From the NCBI GenBank assembly GCA_937897785.1, contig CALCNB010000065.1:1-8170 (forward strand): 8,170 nucleotides of DNA, given 5' to 3'. Of the stretch, positions 1 through 6,381 are shown in pieces. Source of the DNA: an uncultured Cellvibrionales bacterium. GTDB lineage: Bacteria; Pseudomonadota; Gammaproteobacteria; Pseudomonadales; UBA7434. Position numbers and translations under genes: made by a program. Positions within the stretch are counted from its first letter, which is position 1. The number at the start of each line of letters is the position of its first letter. The notes beneath the pieces were generated by a model. That model was not told the DNA's origin. It did no database searches and worked only from the letters and a program-made list of their open reading frames with translations.

Positions 1-716
1 TAATTTCGAGTAAATAAGGTGATGTCACGCTTTTCATTTAAGTCGGCTAAGGCTTCATCCACCCAGCCCAGTTTTTGACTGTATTTAGGGCTCATCCCGG
101 TACCGACCCCGATACCAGTTTTACTGACCCAAATGTGTTTCGACGCTAGATAGGCATCGAGTGTCAGCGCATCGAGGGCGGGATGTTCTGCGCCCATCAA
201 ACAAGAGAAATTATCTCGCCAAATGCTTTTTTGATGGAAAGAATCGGGTAAATGATCAAATCGATTGATAGCCATATCGATTTCACCCCTTTCTAAATCG
301 GCAAAACTAGCATCACTGGGGGTGAGAATATCGAGAGTGACATGCGGTGCAACTTCGTTTAAGCGACCTAACAATGGGGCGATAAGGGTAGTTTCTATAT
401 AGTCGCTGGCCATGATACGAAAGGTACGTGAACTGGTAGCGGCCTCAAAATGATCCACTGGTTGTAATGCAAGCTCGGCTCTGGAGAGGGCTTCAACCAC
501 TAAAGGCTCCATTTTGGTCGCCCGTTCAGTAGGCGCCATGCCGGAGCTGGTGCGGACTAAAATAGGATCGCCTAAAAGATCGCGTAATCGTCGCAGGGCG
601 TTGCTCATGGCCGGTTGAGTGATGCCAAGTTTCTCCGCTGCCCTTGATACGCTTCGCTCTTTGAGTAAGGTATTGAGATAGACCAATAGGTTCAAATCGA
701 TGCGCTTGACATTCAT
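1..716 (-). CDS. LysR-family transcriptional regulator, partial (C-terminus beyond the left edge)
   Basis: Reading the minus strand from the ATG at 716 gives 238 residues with no stop before the window edge; family members are usually about 300 residues. The N-terminus starts MNVKRIDLNLLVYL and holds a typical LysR winged helix-turn-helix at about residues 7-64, including SRAAEKLGITQPAMSNALRR and the wing segment GDPILVRTSSGMAPTE. A substrate-binding domain begins near residue 98 (TFRIMASDYIE). A strong Shine-Dalgarno, AAGGGGAG on the minus strand (721-728), lies just upstream and supports this start. The gene is divergent from aceA, the classic arrangement for a LysR protein that controls its neighbour and itself. 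I infer that aceA is a likely target, but the inducer cannot be read from sequence. The HTH type resembles the NodD/NahR/LeuO side of the family. The family call is firm; the specific function is unknown. Confidence 0.93.
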   Translation of the reverse strand, partial: MNVKRIDLNLLVYLNTLLKERSVSRAAEKLGITQPAMSNALRRLRDLLGDPILVRTSSGMAPTERATKMEPLVVEALSRAELALQPVDHFEAATSSRTFRIMASDYIETTLIAPLLGRLNEVAPHVTLDILTPSDASFADLERGEIDMAINRFDHLPDSFHQKSIWRDNFSCLMGAEHPALDALTLDAYLASKHIWVSKTGIGVGTGMSPKYSQKLGWVDEALADLNEKRDITLFTRN

Positions 717-773
717 TTAACTCCCCTTCGACTTAGCATTCATAAAAACCATAAGTTAGATAAAAGATATAAA

Positions 774-812
774 TTTCATTAATCAGCTGTATTCTATTAA
801 GCTTTTCATTAA
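774..812 (+). repeat. Direct repeat TTTCATTAA, two copies 30 bp apart
   Basis: Identical 9-mers TTTCATTAA lie at 774-782 and 804-812, a period of 30 bp or roughly three helical turns. Between and overlapping them is the imperfectly spaced dyad TTAAT-N12-ATTAA at 779-800. LysR proteins commonly bind AT-rich dyads of the T-N11-A type, often as paired sites in divergent promoters, so this is a reasonable candidate operator for the adjacent regulator. The region is AT-rich and chance occurrence is possible. Confidence 0.35.
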
Positions 813-871
813 ATGGCAAATGCTGCAGTGATAAATGTAATAAGCCACTAATATGGAATTTGTGTGAATTT

Positions 872-881
872 AGCCTAGGCT
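872..881. promoter_or_regulatory. Perfect 10-bp palindrome AGCCTAGGCT upstream of aceA
   Basis: AGCCTAGGCT is its own reverse complement and is a GC-containing island in an otherwise AT-rich spacer, about 100 bp before the aceA start. It could be an operator half-site pair for a dimeric regulator. I do not recognise it as the consensus of a named regulator. Confidence 0.3.
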
Positions 882-894
882 GTTATTTAACTGT

Positions 895-925
895 ATTTTG
901 AATGCTATTTTGAATGCTATTTTGA
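895..925 (+). repeat. 12-bp tandem repeat, about 2.6 copies, in the aceA upstream region
   Basis: The unit ATTTTGAATGCT occurs at 895-906 and 907-918, followed by a partial third copy ATTTTGA at 919-925. The last copy runs into the -35-like TTGACT at 922-927. Short tandem repeats of this kind can change copy number by slippage, which here would alter spacing between upstream sites and the promoter. The repeat is directly visible; any effect on expression is inference. Confidence 0.8.
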
Positions 926-979
926 CTTGCTTAACCCACAAATTGGTTACTTCAACCAGAGAATTAAGGAAACCTGTTC

Positions 980-2575
980 ATGTCTTACTCAGATGACATC
1001 CAGCAAATAACGGCATTGCGACAACAAGCAGACGGCCGGTGGAATGCGATCAACCCAGAATATGCCGCCAGAATGCGGGTTCAAAATCAATTTCAAAATG
1101 GCCTAGAGATTGCCAAGTACACTGCGGCGATCATGCGTAAAGATATGGCCGAGTACGATGCAGATTCTTCACAATTCACCCAGTCATTAGGTTGTTGGCA
1201 TGGGTTTGTTGGCCAACAAAAGATGTTGGCGGTTAAAAAGTATCACGGTAGCACTAAGAAACGTTATTTATATCTATCCGGTTGGATGGTCGCGGCGCTG
1301 CGTTCAGATTTCGGCCCGCTGCCAGACCAGTCAATGCATGAGAAAACCTCGGTCTCGTCGTTAATTGAAGAGTTGTATACCTTCTTAAGGCAAGCCGATG
1401 CACGTGAATTAGGTGATTTATTCAAAGCCTTAGATGCAGCGCGCGAGGCTAAGGACACTAAAAAGGAGCAATCATTATTAACTCAGATCGATAATTATGA
1501 GACACATATCGTGCCGATCGTTGCCGACATTGATGCCGGATTCGGTAATGAGGAGGCCACCTACTTATTAGCTAAAAAAATGATTGAGGCTGGCGCTTGC
1601 TGCATACAAATTGAGAATCAGGTCTCCGATGCTAAGCAGTGTGGCCACCAAGATGGCAAAGTAACCGTTCCCCACGAAGACTTTTTAGCGAAGATTAACG
1701 CGGTTCGCTACGCGTTTTTAGAATTGGGTGTCGATGATGGCATTATTGTCGCTAGAACCGACTCACTGGGTGCGGGCTTGACGCAAAAGATACCGGTCTC
1801 TATTAACGAGGGCGATTTAGCCTCGCAGTACAACGACTTCCTTGATACCACAGTGGTCAACTCACCTGATGAGGTCAATGAAGGGGACATATTGCTTAAA
1901 CAAAACGGCCAGCTTGTGAAGCCTGTGCGGTTAGCCAATGGGCTGTACCGTTTTAAACCTAATACCGGCGAGGCACGCTGCGTTTTAGATTGCATTACCT
2001 CATTACAAAATGGCGCTGATTTGATTTGGATAGAAACCGAAAAACCACATGTGAAACAAATTGGCGATATGGTTAATGCGGTTCGTGAGCAAGTACCCAA
2101 TGCTAAGTTGGTTTATAACAATTCACCCTCATTTAACTGGACATTGAATTTTCGTCAGCAGATATTTGATTTGTGGGCAGAGCAGGGCAAAGAGATGTCT
2201 GCCTATTCACGCGAAGACTTAATGAGTGTTGATTACGACAGCACGGAACTCGCCATTGCCGCCGATGAAAAGATTCGTACCTTTCAGGAAGATGGTTCAA
2301 GAGAGGCGGGTATTTTTCACCACTTAATCACGCTACCGACTTATCATACCACGGCATTGTCGACTGACAATTTAGCCAAGGGCTATTTTGGTAATGAAGG
2401 AATGTTGGCCTATGTTGCTGGGGTTCAACGAAAAGAACTTAGACAAGGTTTAGCCTGTGTTAAGCACCAAGCAATGGCGGGTTCGAATATTGGTGATGAT
2501 CATAAAGAATACTTTTCAGGCGATCAGGCACTGAAAGCATCTGGCAAAGACAATACCATGAATCAATTTGATTAA
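980..2575 (+). CDS. aceA: Isocitrate lyase (glyoxylate shunt)
   Basis: Encodes 531 residues, the length of the Pseudomonas-type isocitrate lyase and longer than the ~434-residue E. coli enzyme. It cleaves isocitrate to glyoxylate and succinate in the cytoplasm, the first step of the glyoxylate shunt needed for growth on acetate or fatty acids. The catalytic signature is K219-Q-C-G-H223 with active-site Cys221; the E. coli form is KKCGH. The metal/substrate segment VADIDAGFGN (181-190) carries Asp183 and Asp185, and NNSPSFNW (380-387) is the conserved substrate-binding segment. The extra length fits the longer subfamily and is not a fusion. The start is supported by AAGGAAA seven bases upstream. 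A terminator follows 44 bp after the stop, so aceA looks monocistronic. A divergent LysR gene may regulate it. No malate synthase gene is adjacent. Confidence 0.97.
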   Translation: MSYSDDIQQITALRQQADGRWNAINPEYAARMRVQNQFQNGLEIAKYTAAIMRKDMAEYDADSSQFTQSLGCWHGFVGQQKMLAVKKYHGSTKKRYLYLSGWMVAALRSDFGPLPDQSMHEKTSVSSLIEELYTFLRQADARELGDLFKALDAAREAKDTKKEQSLLTQIDNYETHIVPIVADIDAGFGNEEATYLLAKKMIEAGACCIQIENQVSDAKQCGHQDGKVTVPHEDFLAKINAVRYAFLELGVDDGIIVARTDSLGAGLTQKIPVSINEGDLASQYNDFLDTTVVNSPDEVNEGDILLKQNGQLVKPVRLANGLYRFKPNTGEARCVLDCITSLQNGADLIWIETEKPHVKQIGDMVNAVREQVPNAKLVYNNSPSFNWTLNFRQQIFDLWAEQGKEMSAYSREDLMSVDYDSTELAIAADEKIRTFQEDGSREAGIFHHLITLPTYHTTALSTDNLAKGYFGNEGMLAYVAGVQRKELRQGLACVKHQAMAGSNIGDDHKEYFSGDQALKASGKDNTMNQFD

Positions 2576-2619
2576 TGCTGATTTGGCTCGCCTCACCGAC
2601 CAGTTAGCTCAGTAGCTTT

Positions 2620-2657
2620 AAAGCCAGTAGGACATTATAGTCTCTGGCTTTTTTTTT
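2620..2657 (+). terminator. Intrinsic terminator after aceA
   Basis: AAAGCCAG (2620-2627) pairs perfectly with CTGGCTTT (2644-2651). An inner GAC/GTC extension closes a loop of ATTATA, and the outer stem runs straight into nine consecutive T residues (2649-2657). This is a textbook rho-independent terminator for plus-strand transcription, placed 44 bp after the aceA stop and 56 bp before rraA. It implies that rraA-aceK is transcribed mostly from its own promoter or by limited read-through. Confidence 0.88.
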
Positions 2658-2662
2658 AATCA

Positions 2663-2693
2663 TGGATAGGTATATGATGGGCATTGGATAGGT
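2663..2693 (+). promoter_or_regulatory. Candidate rraA promoter with flanking 9-bp direct repeats
   Basis: TGGATAGGT is present twice, at 2663-2671 and 2685-2693, a 22-bp period or about two helical turns. Between the copies is TATGAT (2673-2678), one mismatch from the -10 consensus. The -35 position would fall in the terminator T-tract and is a poor match, so a factor bound at the repeats might be needed if this is a promoter. A weak ribosome binding site AAAAAGG (2697-2703) follows, ten bases before the rraA ATG. The repeat is certain; the promoter role is inference. Confidence 0.35.
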
Positions 2694-2713
2694 TTTAAAA
2701 AGGCGTAGTTTAA

Positions 2714-3238
2714 ATGGCAATTATTATTTCTACCCCCGATCTTTGTGATCAGTTTGACCAACAAGTCGACGTTGCACAACCGTTGTTTAGGCACTTTGGT
2801 GGCAATAGCCAGGGCTTTGGTAAAATCACTACCGTCAACTGCTTTGAAGATAACTCTTTGGTCGCTGAGCAGGTTAAATCGCCCGGTCATGGCGGTGTAT
2901 TAGTCGTCGATGGGGGTGCGTCCATGCGCTGTTCGCTGTTGGGTGACCAACTAGCGGCAGCTGCTGTTGGCAATGCTTGGTCAGCGATTTTAATTAATGG
3001 CTGTATTCGTGATGTTGAGCTAATTAGCTCAATGCCATTGGTAGTGATGGCGCTGGCCTCTATCCCTAAAAAGACCGTTAAGGCTGGCCAAGGTCAGCTT
3101 AATGTGCCGGTTAGCTTTGCGGGTGTCACTTTCACGCCAGGTGCTTACCTTTATGCCGACCAGACAGGCTTATTAGTTTCCGACCATGATTTATTAGGTT
3201 CAAAAGATGGCTTTTCTCACGATGCCGATTTATCGTAG
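2714..3238 (+). CDS. rraA: RraA superfamily protein (RNase E regulator or 4-hydroxy-4-methyl-2-oxoglutarate aldolase-like)
   Basis: Encodes 174 residues, close to E. coli RraA (161). The recognisable core is GGVLVVDGGASMRCSLLGD (60-78), then NGCIRD (95-100) and the C-terminal block VPVSFAGVTFTPGAYLYAD. E. coli RraA is a ring-shaped trimer that binds RNase E and lowers its activity on RNA. Related superfamily members are metal-dependent class II pyruvate aldolases and oxaloacetate decarboxylases. The motif D78-x20-R99-D100, associated with metal and substrate binding in the enzymatic members, is intact, so catalysis cannot be excluded. The downstream acidic residue of that motif is not at the expected spacing: Leu103 occupies the place, with Glu102 beside it. 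The gene sits between aceA and aceK and probably forms a transcription unit with aceK, 50 bp downstream. The superfamily is sure; the exact role is not. Confidence 0.88.
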   Translation: MAIIISTPDLCDQFDQQVDVAQPLFRHFGGNSQGFGKITTVNCFEDNSLVAEQVKSPGHGGVLVVDGGASMRCSLLGDQLAAAAVGNAWSAILINGCIRDVELISSMPLVVMALASIPKKTVKAGQGQLNVPVSFAGVTFTPGAYLYADQTGLLVSDHDLLGSKDGFSHDADLS

Positions 3239-3246
3239 GCATTATT

Positions 3247-3260
3247 GCAAGAGGGCTTGC
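3247..3260 (+). promoter_or_regulatory. Small hairpin displaying a Shine-Dalgarno in its loop
   Basis: GCAAG (3247-3251) and CTTGC (3256-3260) form a perfect 5-bp stem closing the loop AGGG. That loop is the core of AAGAGGG (3249-3255), a good ribosome binding site seven bases before the ATG at 3263. Pairing could modulate access to the site. There is no T-tract, so it is not an intrinsic terminator. The stem is short and its effect is inference. Confidence 0.4.
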
Positions 3261-3262
3261 CC

Positions 3263-3292
3263 ATGTTATTAACTGAAGTCAATTACCCATGA
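3263..3292 (+). CDS. Possible nine-codon leader ORF coupled to aceK
   Basis: In the rraA-aceK gap an ATG at 3263 opens a reading frame for MLLTEVNYP that ends at TGA 3290-3292. That stop overlaps the aceK start codon in the arrangement ATGA (3289-3292). The mini-ORF has a better ribosome binding site (AGAGGG at 3250-3255, seven-base spacing) than aceK itself, which has only GAAG ten bases upstream. The layout suggests ribosomes load at the mini-ORF and re-initiate at aceK, so the peptide may matter less than the act of translating it. The overlap and the ribosome binding site are seen directly; translational coupling is inference. There is no run of repeated codons that would suggest amino-acid attenuation. 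Confidence 0.4.
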   Translation: MLLTEVNYP

Positions 3293-5013
3293 ATATAAAC
3301 GAAACGATTGCGGCAACCATTCTTGAAGGCTTCGAAGCGATGATGGCCGACTTCATGGAGGTGACGCTAGGCGCACAGGCGCGATTTGAGGAGGCCCAGT
3401 GGCATGAGGTGCACGCAGCGATGCGGTTACGCTTGACCGTTTATAAACAAAAAATAGGAGATATTGAGTTACAGTGCAAAGCCTTAGCGAACGATGATTT
3501 AGACAATATGAACAGTTGGCAGTCGGTTAAGATTTGTTATGCTGAAATGATTAAAACACACCCGAATAAACTGATAGCGGAGTCGTTTTATAATTCAGTA
3601 TTTAGTCGGGTTTTTGGTCATGTGGCGATACGCAGTAATACGGTTTTTACTGGCGTTGAACATTTAGATGCCAAAGCGATTAAAGCCGATGAGGTATTGA
3701 TAGAATTCTCTTTTCAAAAAAGTTTGCAGCAGGTGATGAAAGCCATGCTGCAGCATTTTAAATTTCAAATTGACTATGAAGATATTGATCGCGATGTCGA
3801 TCAGATTGTGGATCGTGTGCAAGAGTTCTTTGCGGATATTCGCCCCTATGATGGTGATATTTCGATCAAGATTTTTGAGTCTGTGTTTTTTAGAAATAAA
3901 GGCGCTTACTTAATTGGTTATATTGATCTGCCTGATGAAACCATTCCAGTCGCTTTACCGTTCATGCACAATGAAAGAGGACAGGTCTATGTCGATACTG
4001 TCGTGCTTGGTAGCGATGAAATCAGTATGATTTTTAGTTTTACCCGCTCGTACTTTATGGTTGATGCGCCTATTCCTGTCAAGTATGTGGCAATTTTGAA
4101 AAGAATGATGCCTCATAAAGAAATATTTGAATTATTTACCGCCATCGGTTTTGCTAAACATGGCAAGACCGCGTTTTATCAGTACGTTGCTTCCTATACT
4201 AAACAGCTGCCGCTTCATCAGCAGTACGCGTCCGCGCCAGGTATTAAGGGTATGGTGATGCTGGTATTTACCTTGCCTGATTTTGATTACGTGTATAAAG
4301 TCATTAAGGATCGCTTTACCCCGCCTAAAGATATGACTCGTAAGCAGGTCGAGCAAAAATACAGTATGGTTAAAAGCTCTGATCGGGCAGGGCGAATGGC
4401 CGATATTTATGAATTTAAACATTTGGCGTTTGATCGACGTCGTTTTTCAGAAGAACTGATGGCTGAGTTGTACAAAGAAGTGCCCTCAATGATTGAGATT
4501 TCAGGCAATGCTTTAATTCTTAAGCATGTCTATGTCGAAAGGAAGATGATACCGTTAAACTTATATCTACCGGATGCGGACGATGCGAGCACTTACAGTG
4601 CCATTGATGAATACGGCAATGCGATTAAGCAGCTTGCGGCCGCAAATATTTTTCCTGGCGATATGTTACTAAAAAACTTTGGCGTCACCCGACATGGTCG
4701 TGTAGTGTTTTATGATTACGATGAGATTTGTCTACTGTCCGAGTGTAATTTCCGGAAAATTCCTCAGCCAATGACTGAAGAGCAGGAAATGGCTTCAGGC
4801 GCATGGTTTGACGTTAAAGAAAATGATATTTTCCCTGAGGAATTTCGCTTATTTTTTACCGGCAACCCTAAAGCTAAGCGGGTCTTTAATCAGCTGCATG
4901 CTGACATCTACGATTATCAATTTTGGCAAGGCTTGCAACAAAAAATACACGGAGGCTATATAACCGATGTATTCCCCTATCGTCGTCAAAAACGGTTTAA
5001 GCGTTTAAGTTAA
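3289..5013 (+). CDS. aceK: Isocitrate dehydrogenase kinase/phosphatase
   Basis: Encodes 574 residues, the usual length for AceK (E. coli 578). This bifunctional cytoplasmic enzyme phosphorylates isocitrate dehydrogenase to inactivate it and send isocitrate to the glyoxylate shunt, and reverses this in richer conditions. The N-terminal regulatory half (about 1-315) includes LPFMHNERGQVYVDTVV. The C-terminal kinase-like half begins at the P-loop-like APGIKGMVM (316-324). Key residues match E. coli with an offset of one: ATP lysine Lys337 in VYKVIKDRF, Asp372 (phosphatase-linked), catalytic Asp458 in FPGDMLLKNFGVTRHG, and Asp476 in VVFYDYDEI. All are present, so both activities should be intact. 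An in-frame TGA at 3274-3276 leaves ATG 3289 as the first usable start. Its own ribosome binding site is weak and a mini-ORF stop overlaps the start. The target gene icd is not in the window. Confidence 0.96.
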   Translation: MNINETIAATILEGFEAMMADFMEVTLGAQARFEEAQWHEVHAAMRLRLTVYKQKIGDIELQCKALANDDLDNMNSWQSVKICYAEMIKTHPNKLIAESFYNSVFSRVFGHVAIRSNTVFTGVEHLDAKAIKADEVLIEFSFQKSLQQVMKAMLQHFKFQIDYEDIDRDVDQIVDRVQEFFADIRPYDGDISIKIFESVFFRNKGAYLIGYIDLPDETIPVALPFMHNERGQVYVDTVVLGSDEISMIFSFTRSYFMVDAPIPVKYVAILKRMMPHKEIFELFTAIGFAKHGKTAFYQYVASYTKQLPLHQQYASAPGIKGMVMLVFTLPDFDYVYKVIKDRFTPPKDMTRKQVEQKYSMVKSSDRAGRMADIYEFKHLAFDRRRFSEELMAELYKEVPSMIEISGNALILKHVYVERKMIPLNLYLPDADDASTYSAIDEYGNAIKQLAAANIFPGDMLLKNFGVTRHGRVVFYDYDEICLLSECNFRKIPQPMTEEQEMASGAWFDVKENDIFPEEFRLFFTGNPKAKRVFNQLHADIYDYQFWQGLQQKIHGGYITDVFPYRRQKRFKRLS

Positions 5014-5038
5014 CTTGCATCTGTGCATCCTTAGCTAT
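5014..5038. other. Short convergent gap between aceK and the antiporter gene
   Basis: Only 25 bp separate the two stop codons, with no strong intrinsic terminator. A 10-bp palindrome AAGTTAACTT (5007-5016) spans the aceK stop. On the minus strand an AT-rich five-pair stem AAACG/CGTTT with a short T-run lies inside the aceK 3' end (about 4989-5005); it is at best a weak terminator for the antiporter gene. Confidence 0.4.
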
Positions 5039-6208
5039 TTAGTCGCGTCTTAGTTTGTCATTGGGCGCAATGGGGGTGGGAAAATTAAAGATCACAATAT
5101 AGGTTGAGATGATAAACGTTAAAATAGCTGTGGCTTGGATAAGATGAGAGGCGTCATCGCCAATCAATAATGCGCTGGTTGCCACATAGGCTATCAATAA
5201 GGAAAACTCGCTGTTTTGCCCCAGTCTAAACCCAACACTCCAGGCTAAATCTCGATGCTCATCCATTCCCTGTAATAAGAAGCGAAAAACGATCGGTTTA
5301 ACGATGGTCATCATTATGGCCAGTAAGGTGGCGGGAAGAATGATATCGGCCAGTAAATTCAGGTTGAATTGGGCGCCTAGGGCAAAGAAGAATAAAATTA
5401 AAAAGAAATCTCTAAGCGGCTTTAGGTTAATGGCGATGTACTGTGATATTGGGCTGGTCGCTAAGGTAATACCGGCAATAAAAGCGCCTATTTCGGCGGA
5501 TAATCCAAGCGCTGTAGCTGCCTCGGCCATGCCCAGACACCAACCGATAGCGAGTAGAAATATATACTCCTGAAATCGGTCGAAGCGATTAATGAGTGCT
5601 AAGAGTAGATATTTGACTGCAAAATAAGCCGCTAAGGCAAGTACCGGTAAGCCAATCAGTGCCTTGGCAATGAGTTCAATATCCAGTTGTCCAGCATCAC
5701 TACTCAGTAAAATAATGAGAACGAAAATCGCTAATAAATCTTGCAGCAATAATAGGCCTATGATTAATTCACCGGTATGACGATGGTGTAGCACCGTGGT
5801 TGGCAGTAATTTAATACTGATAATGGTGCTAGAAAACATCATGGCGGCGCCAATAACCAACGATTCTATTAAGCTAAAGTTAAAGCTATAGGCGATGCCA
5901 AAGCCAATCGCTGCAAATATCAAGGCACTGAGTAGGGCGACTAAGGTGGCTTTTTTAGCGACCGCAAATAGAGCCTTGGGTTGCATGTCAAGCCCCAGCA
6001 AAAACAATAAAAATATAATGCCAATATGACCGCTTTCTTCTAAAAGCTCGATATCACTGACGAGTTCAAGTCCGTAGGGGCCGATCATCGCACCCAATAA
6101 AATATAGGCGATGATTAACGGTTGCCGCGTGTACAAAGCAATAGATGCGAGTACTGCGGCACCGCTGAAGATTAAAAAAAACGAGAATATGAGTGAGTCA
6201 GGTTCCAT
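5039..6208 (-). CDS. Cation:proton antiporter, CPA2 (KefB/NhaS-like) membrane domain only
   Basis: From the ATG at 6208 this encodes 389 residues, hydrophobic nearly throughout, with about 11-13 predicted membrane spans by eye. Family landmarks are FLLFLLGLDM in an early helix, the helix-break segment SSTIISIKLLP, the ion-binding LLLQDLLAI (Q156-D157), SAEIGAFIAG (Glu239), and LRDFFLILFFFALGAQ near the C-terminus. These define the Na+/H+ exchanger domain that swaps cytoplasmic Na+ or K+ for protons across the inner membrane. The protein ends shortly after the last helix at PNDKLRRD and lacks the TrkA-N/RCK nucleotide-binding domain of KefB/KefC, so glutathione gating of the Kef kind is not expected. 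The codon before this ATG is TTG, a possible but less likely start; no strong ribosome binding site is seen for either. It appears to be a single gene, convergent with aceK. The ion is not readable from sequence. Confidence 0.9.
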   Translation of the reverse strand: MEPDSLIFSFFLIFSGAAVLASIALYTRQPLIIAYILLGAMIGPYGLELVSDIELLEESGHIGIIFLLFLLGLDMQPKALFAVAKKATLVALLSALIFAAIGFGIAYSFNFSLIESLVIGAAMMFSSTIISIKLLPTTVLHHRHTGELIIGLLLLQDLLAIFVLIILLSSDAGQLDIELIAKALIGLPVLALAAYFAVKYLLLALINRFDRFQEYIFLLAIGWCLGMAEAATALGLSAEIGAFIAGITLATSPISQYIAINLKPLRDFFLILFFFALGAQFNLNLLADIILPATLLAIMMTIVKPIVFRFLLQGMDEHRDLAWSVGFRLGQNSEFSLLIAYVATSALLIGDDASHLIQATAILTFIISTYIVIFNFPTPIAPNDKLRRD

Positions 6209-6381
6209 CAAGCAACTATGCCCGAATTGCCCTCGGCCATCAAGGGGCTTATTTTTTATTGGGCAATACGGTCGAACAATACCATCGAAAAATATCGTTT
6301 AGAAAAATCATGAGTAGCAGTAATCTATAGTAGGTGCTATCTGTCGATGCGATGCTACAGCCGACTGTTAGCGGCTATGGC
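6209..6381. other. Spacer between the DUF934 gene and the antiporter gene
   Basis: These 173 bp hold no supported gene. They must contain the 3' end of the cysI-DUF934 transcript and probably the antiporter promoter, both on the minus strand. Just after the DUF934 stop, minus-strand ATAGCCG and CGGCTGT (plus 6372-6378 and 6357-6363) form a seven-pair hairpin with one G-U pair and an 8-base loop. No T-tract follows, so it is a weak or rho-assisted terminator candidate at most. No clear -35/-10 pair could be fixed. Confidence 0.4.

Larger units (their letters stand above)
717..979. promoter_or_regulatory. Divergent LysR/aceA intergenic control region
   Basis: These 263 bp are AT-rich, lack a gene, and must carry promoters for both flanking genes. 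The aceA ribosome binding site is AAGGAAA at 966-972, seven bases before the ATG. The best -35-like hexamer for aceA is TTGACT at 922-927, but no good -10 lies 16-18 bp downstream, so I do not call an exact promoter. Candidate protein-binding elements are listed separately: repeated TTTCATTAA, a dyad TTAAT-N12-ATTAA (779-800) close to the LysR-type T-N11-A pattern, a 10-bp palindrome, GAATTT repeated 10 bp apart (856-861 and 866-871), and a 12-bp tandem repeat. That a control region is here follows from gene layout; the individual sites are inference. Confidence 0.65.

Noticed and set aside
1708..2100. 130-codon minus-strand reading frame inside aceA
   Set aside because: It is antisense to highly conserved isocitrate lyase sequence and its translation resembles no family; a shadow frame.
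2660..2890. Minus-strand frame over the rraA 5' end
   Set aside because: It begins inside rraA and ends at the aceA terminator; the translation has no family features and rraA explains the sequence.
3247..3260. Hairpin after rraA as an intrinsic terminator
   Set aside because: It has only five base pairs and no following T-tract; a role around the ribosome binding site is more plausible.
4132..4422. 96-codon minus-strand reading frame inside aceK
   Set aside because: It lies opposite the conserved AceK P-loop region with no recognisable protein features; a shadow frame.
6209..6211. TTG 6211 as the antiporter start
   Set aside because: It is directly followed by ATG 6208, which is the more usual start codon; the difference is one residue.
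6249..6260. Mirror repeat TTATTTTTTATT upstream of the antiporter
   Set aside because: Mirror symmetry in an AT run is easily produced by chance and does not form a hairpin.
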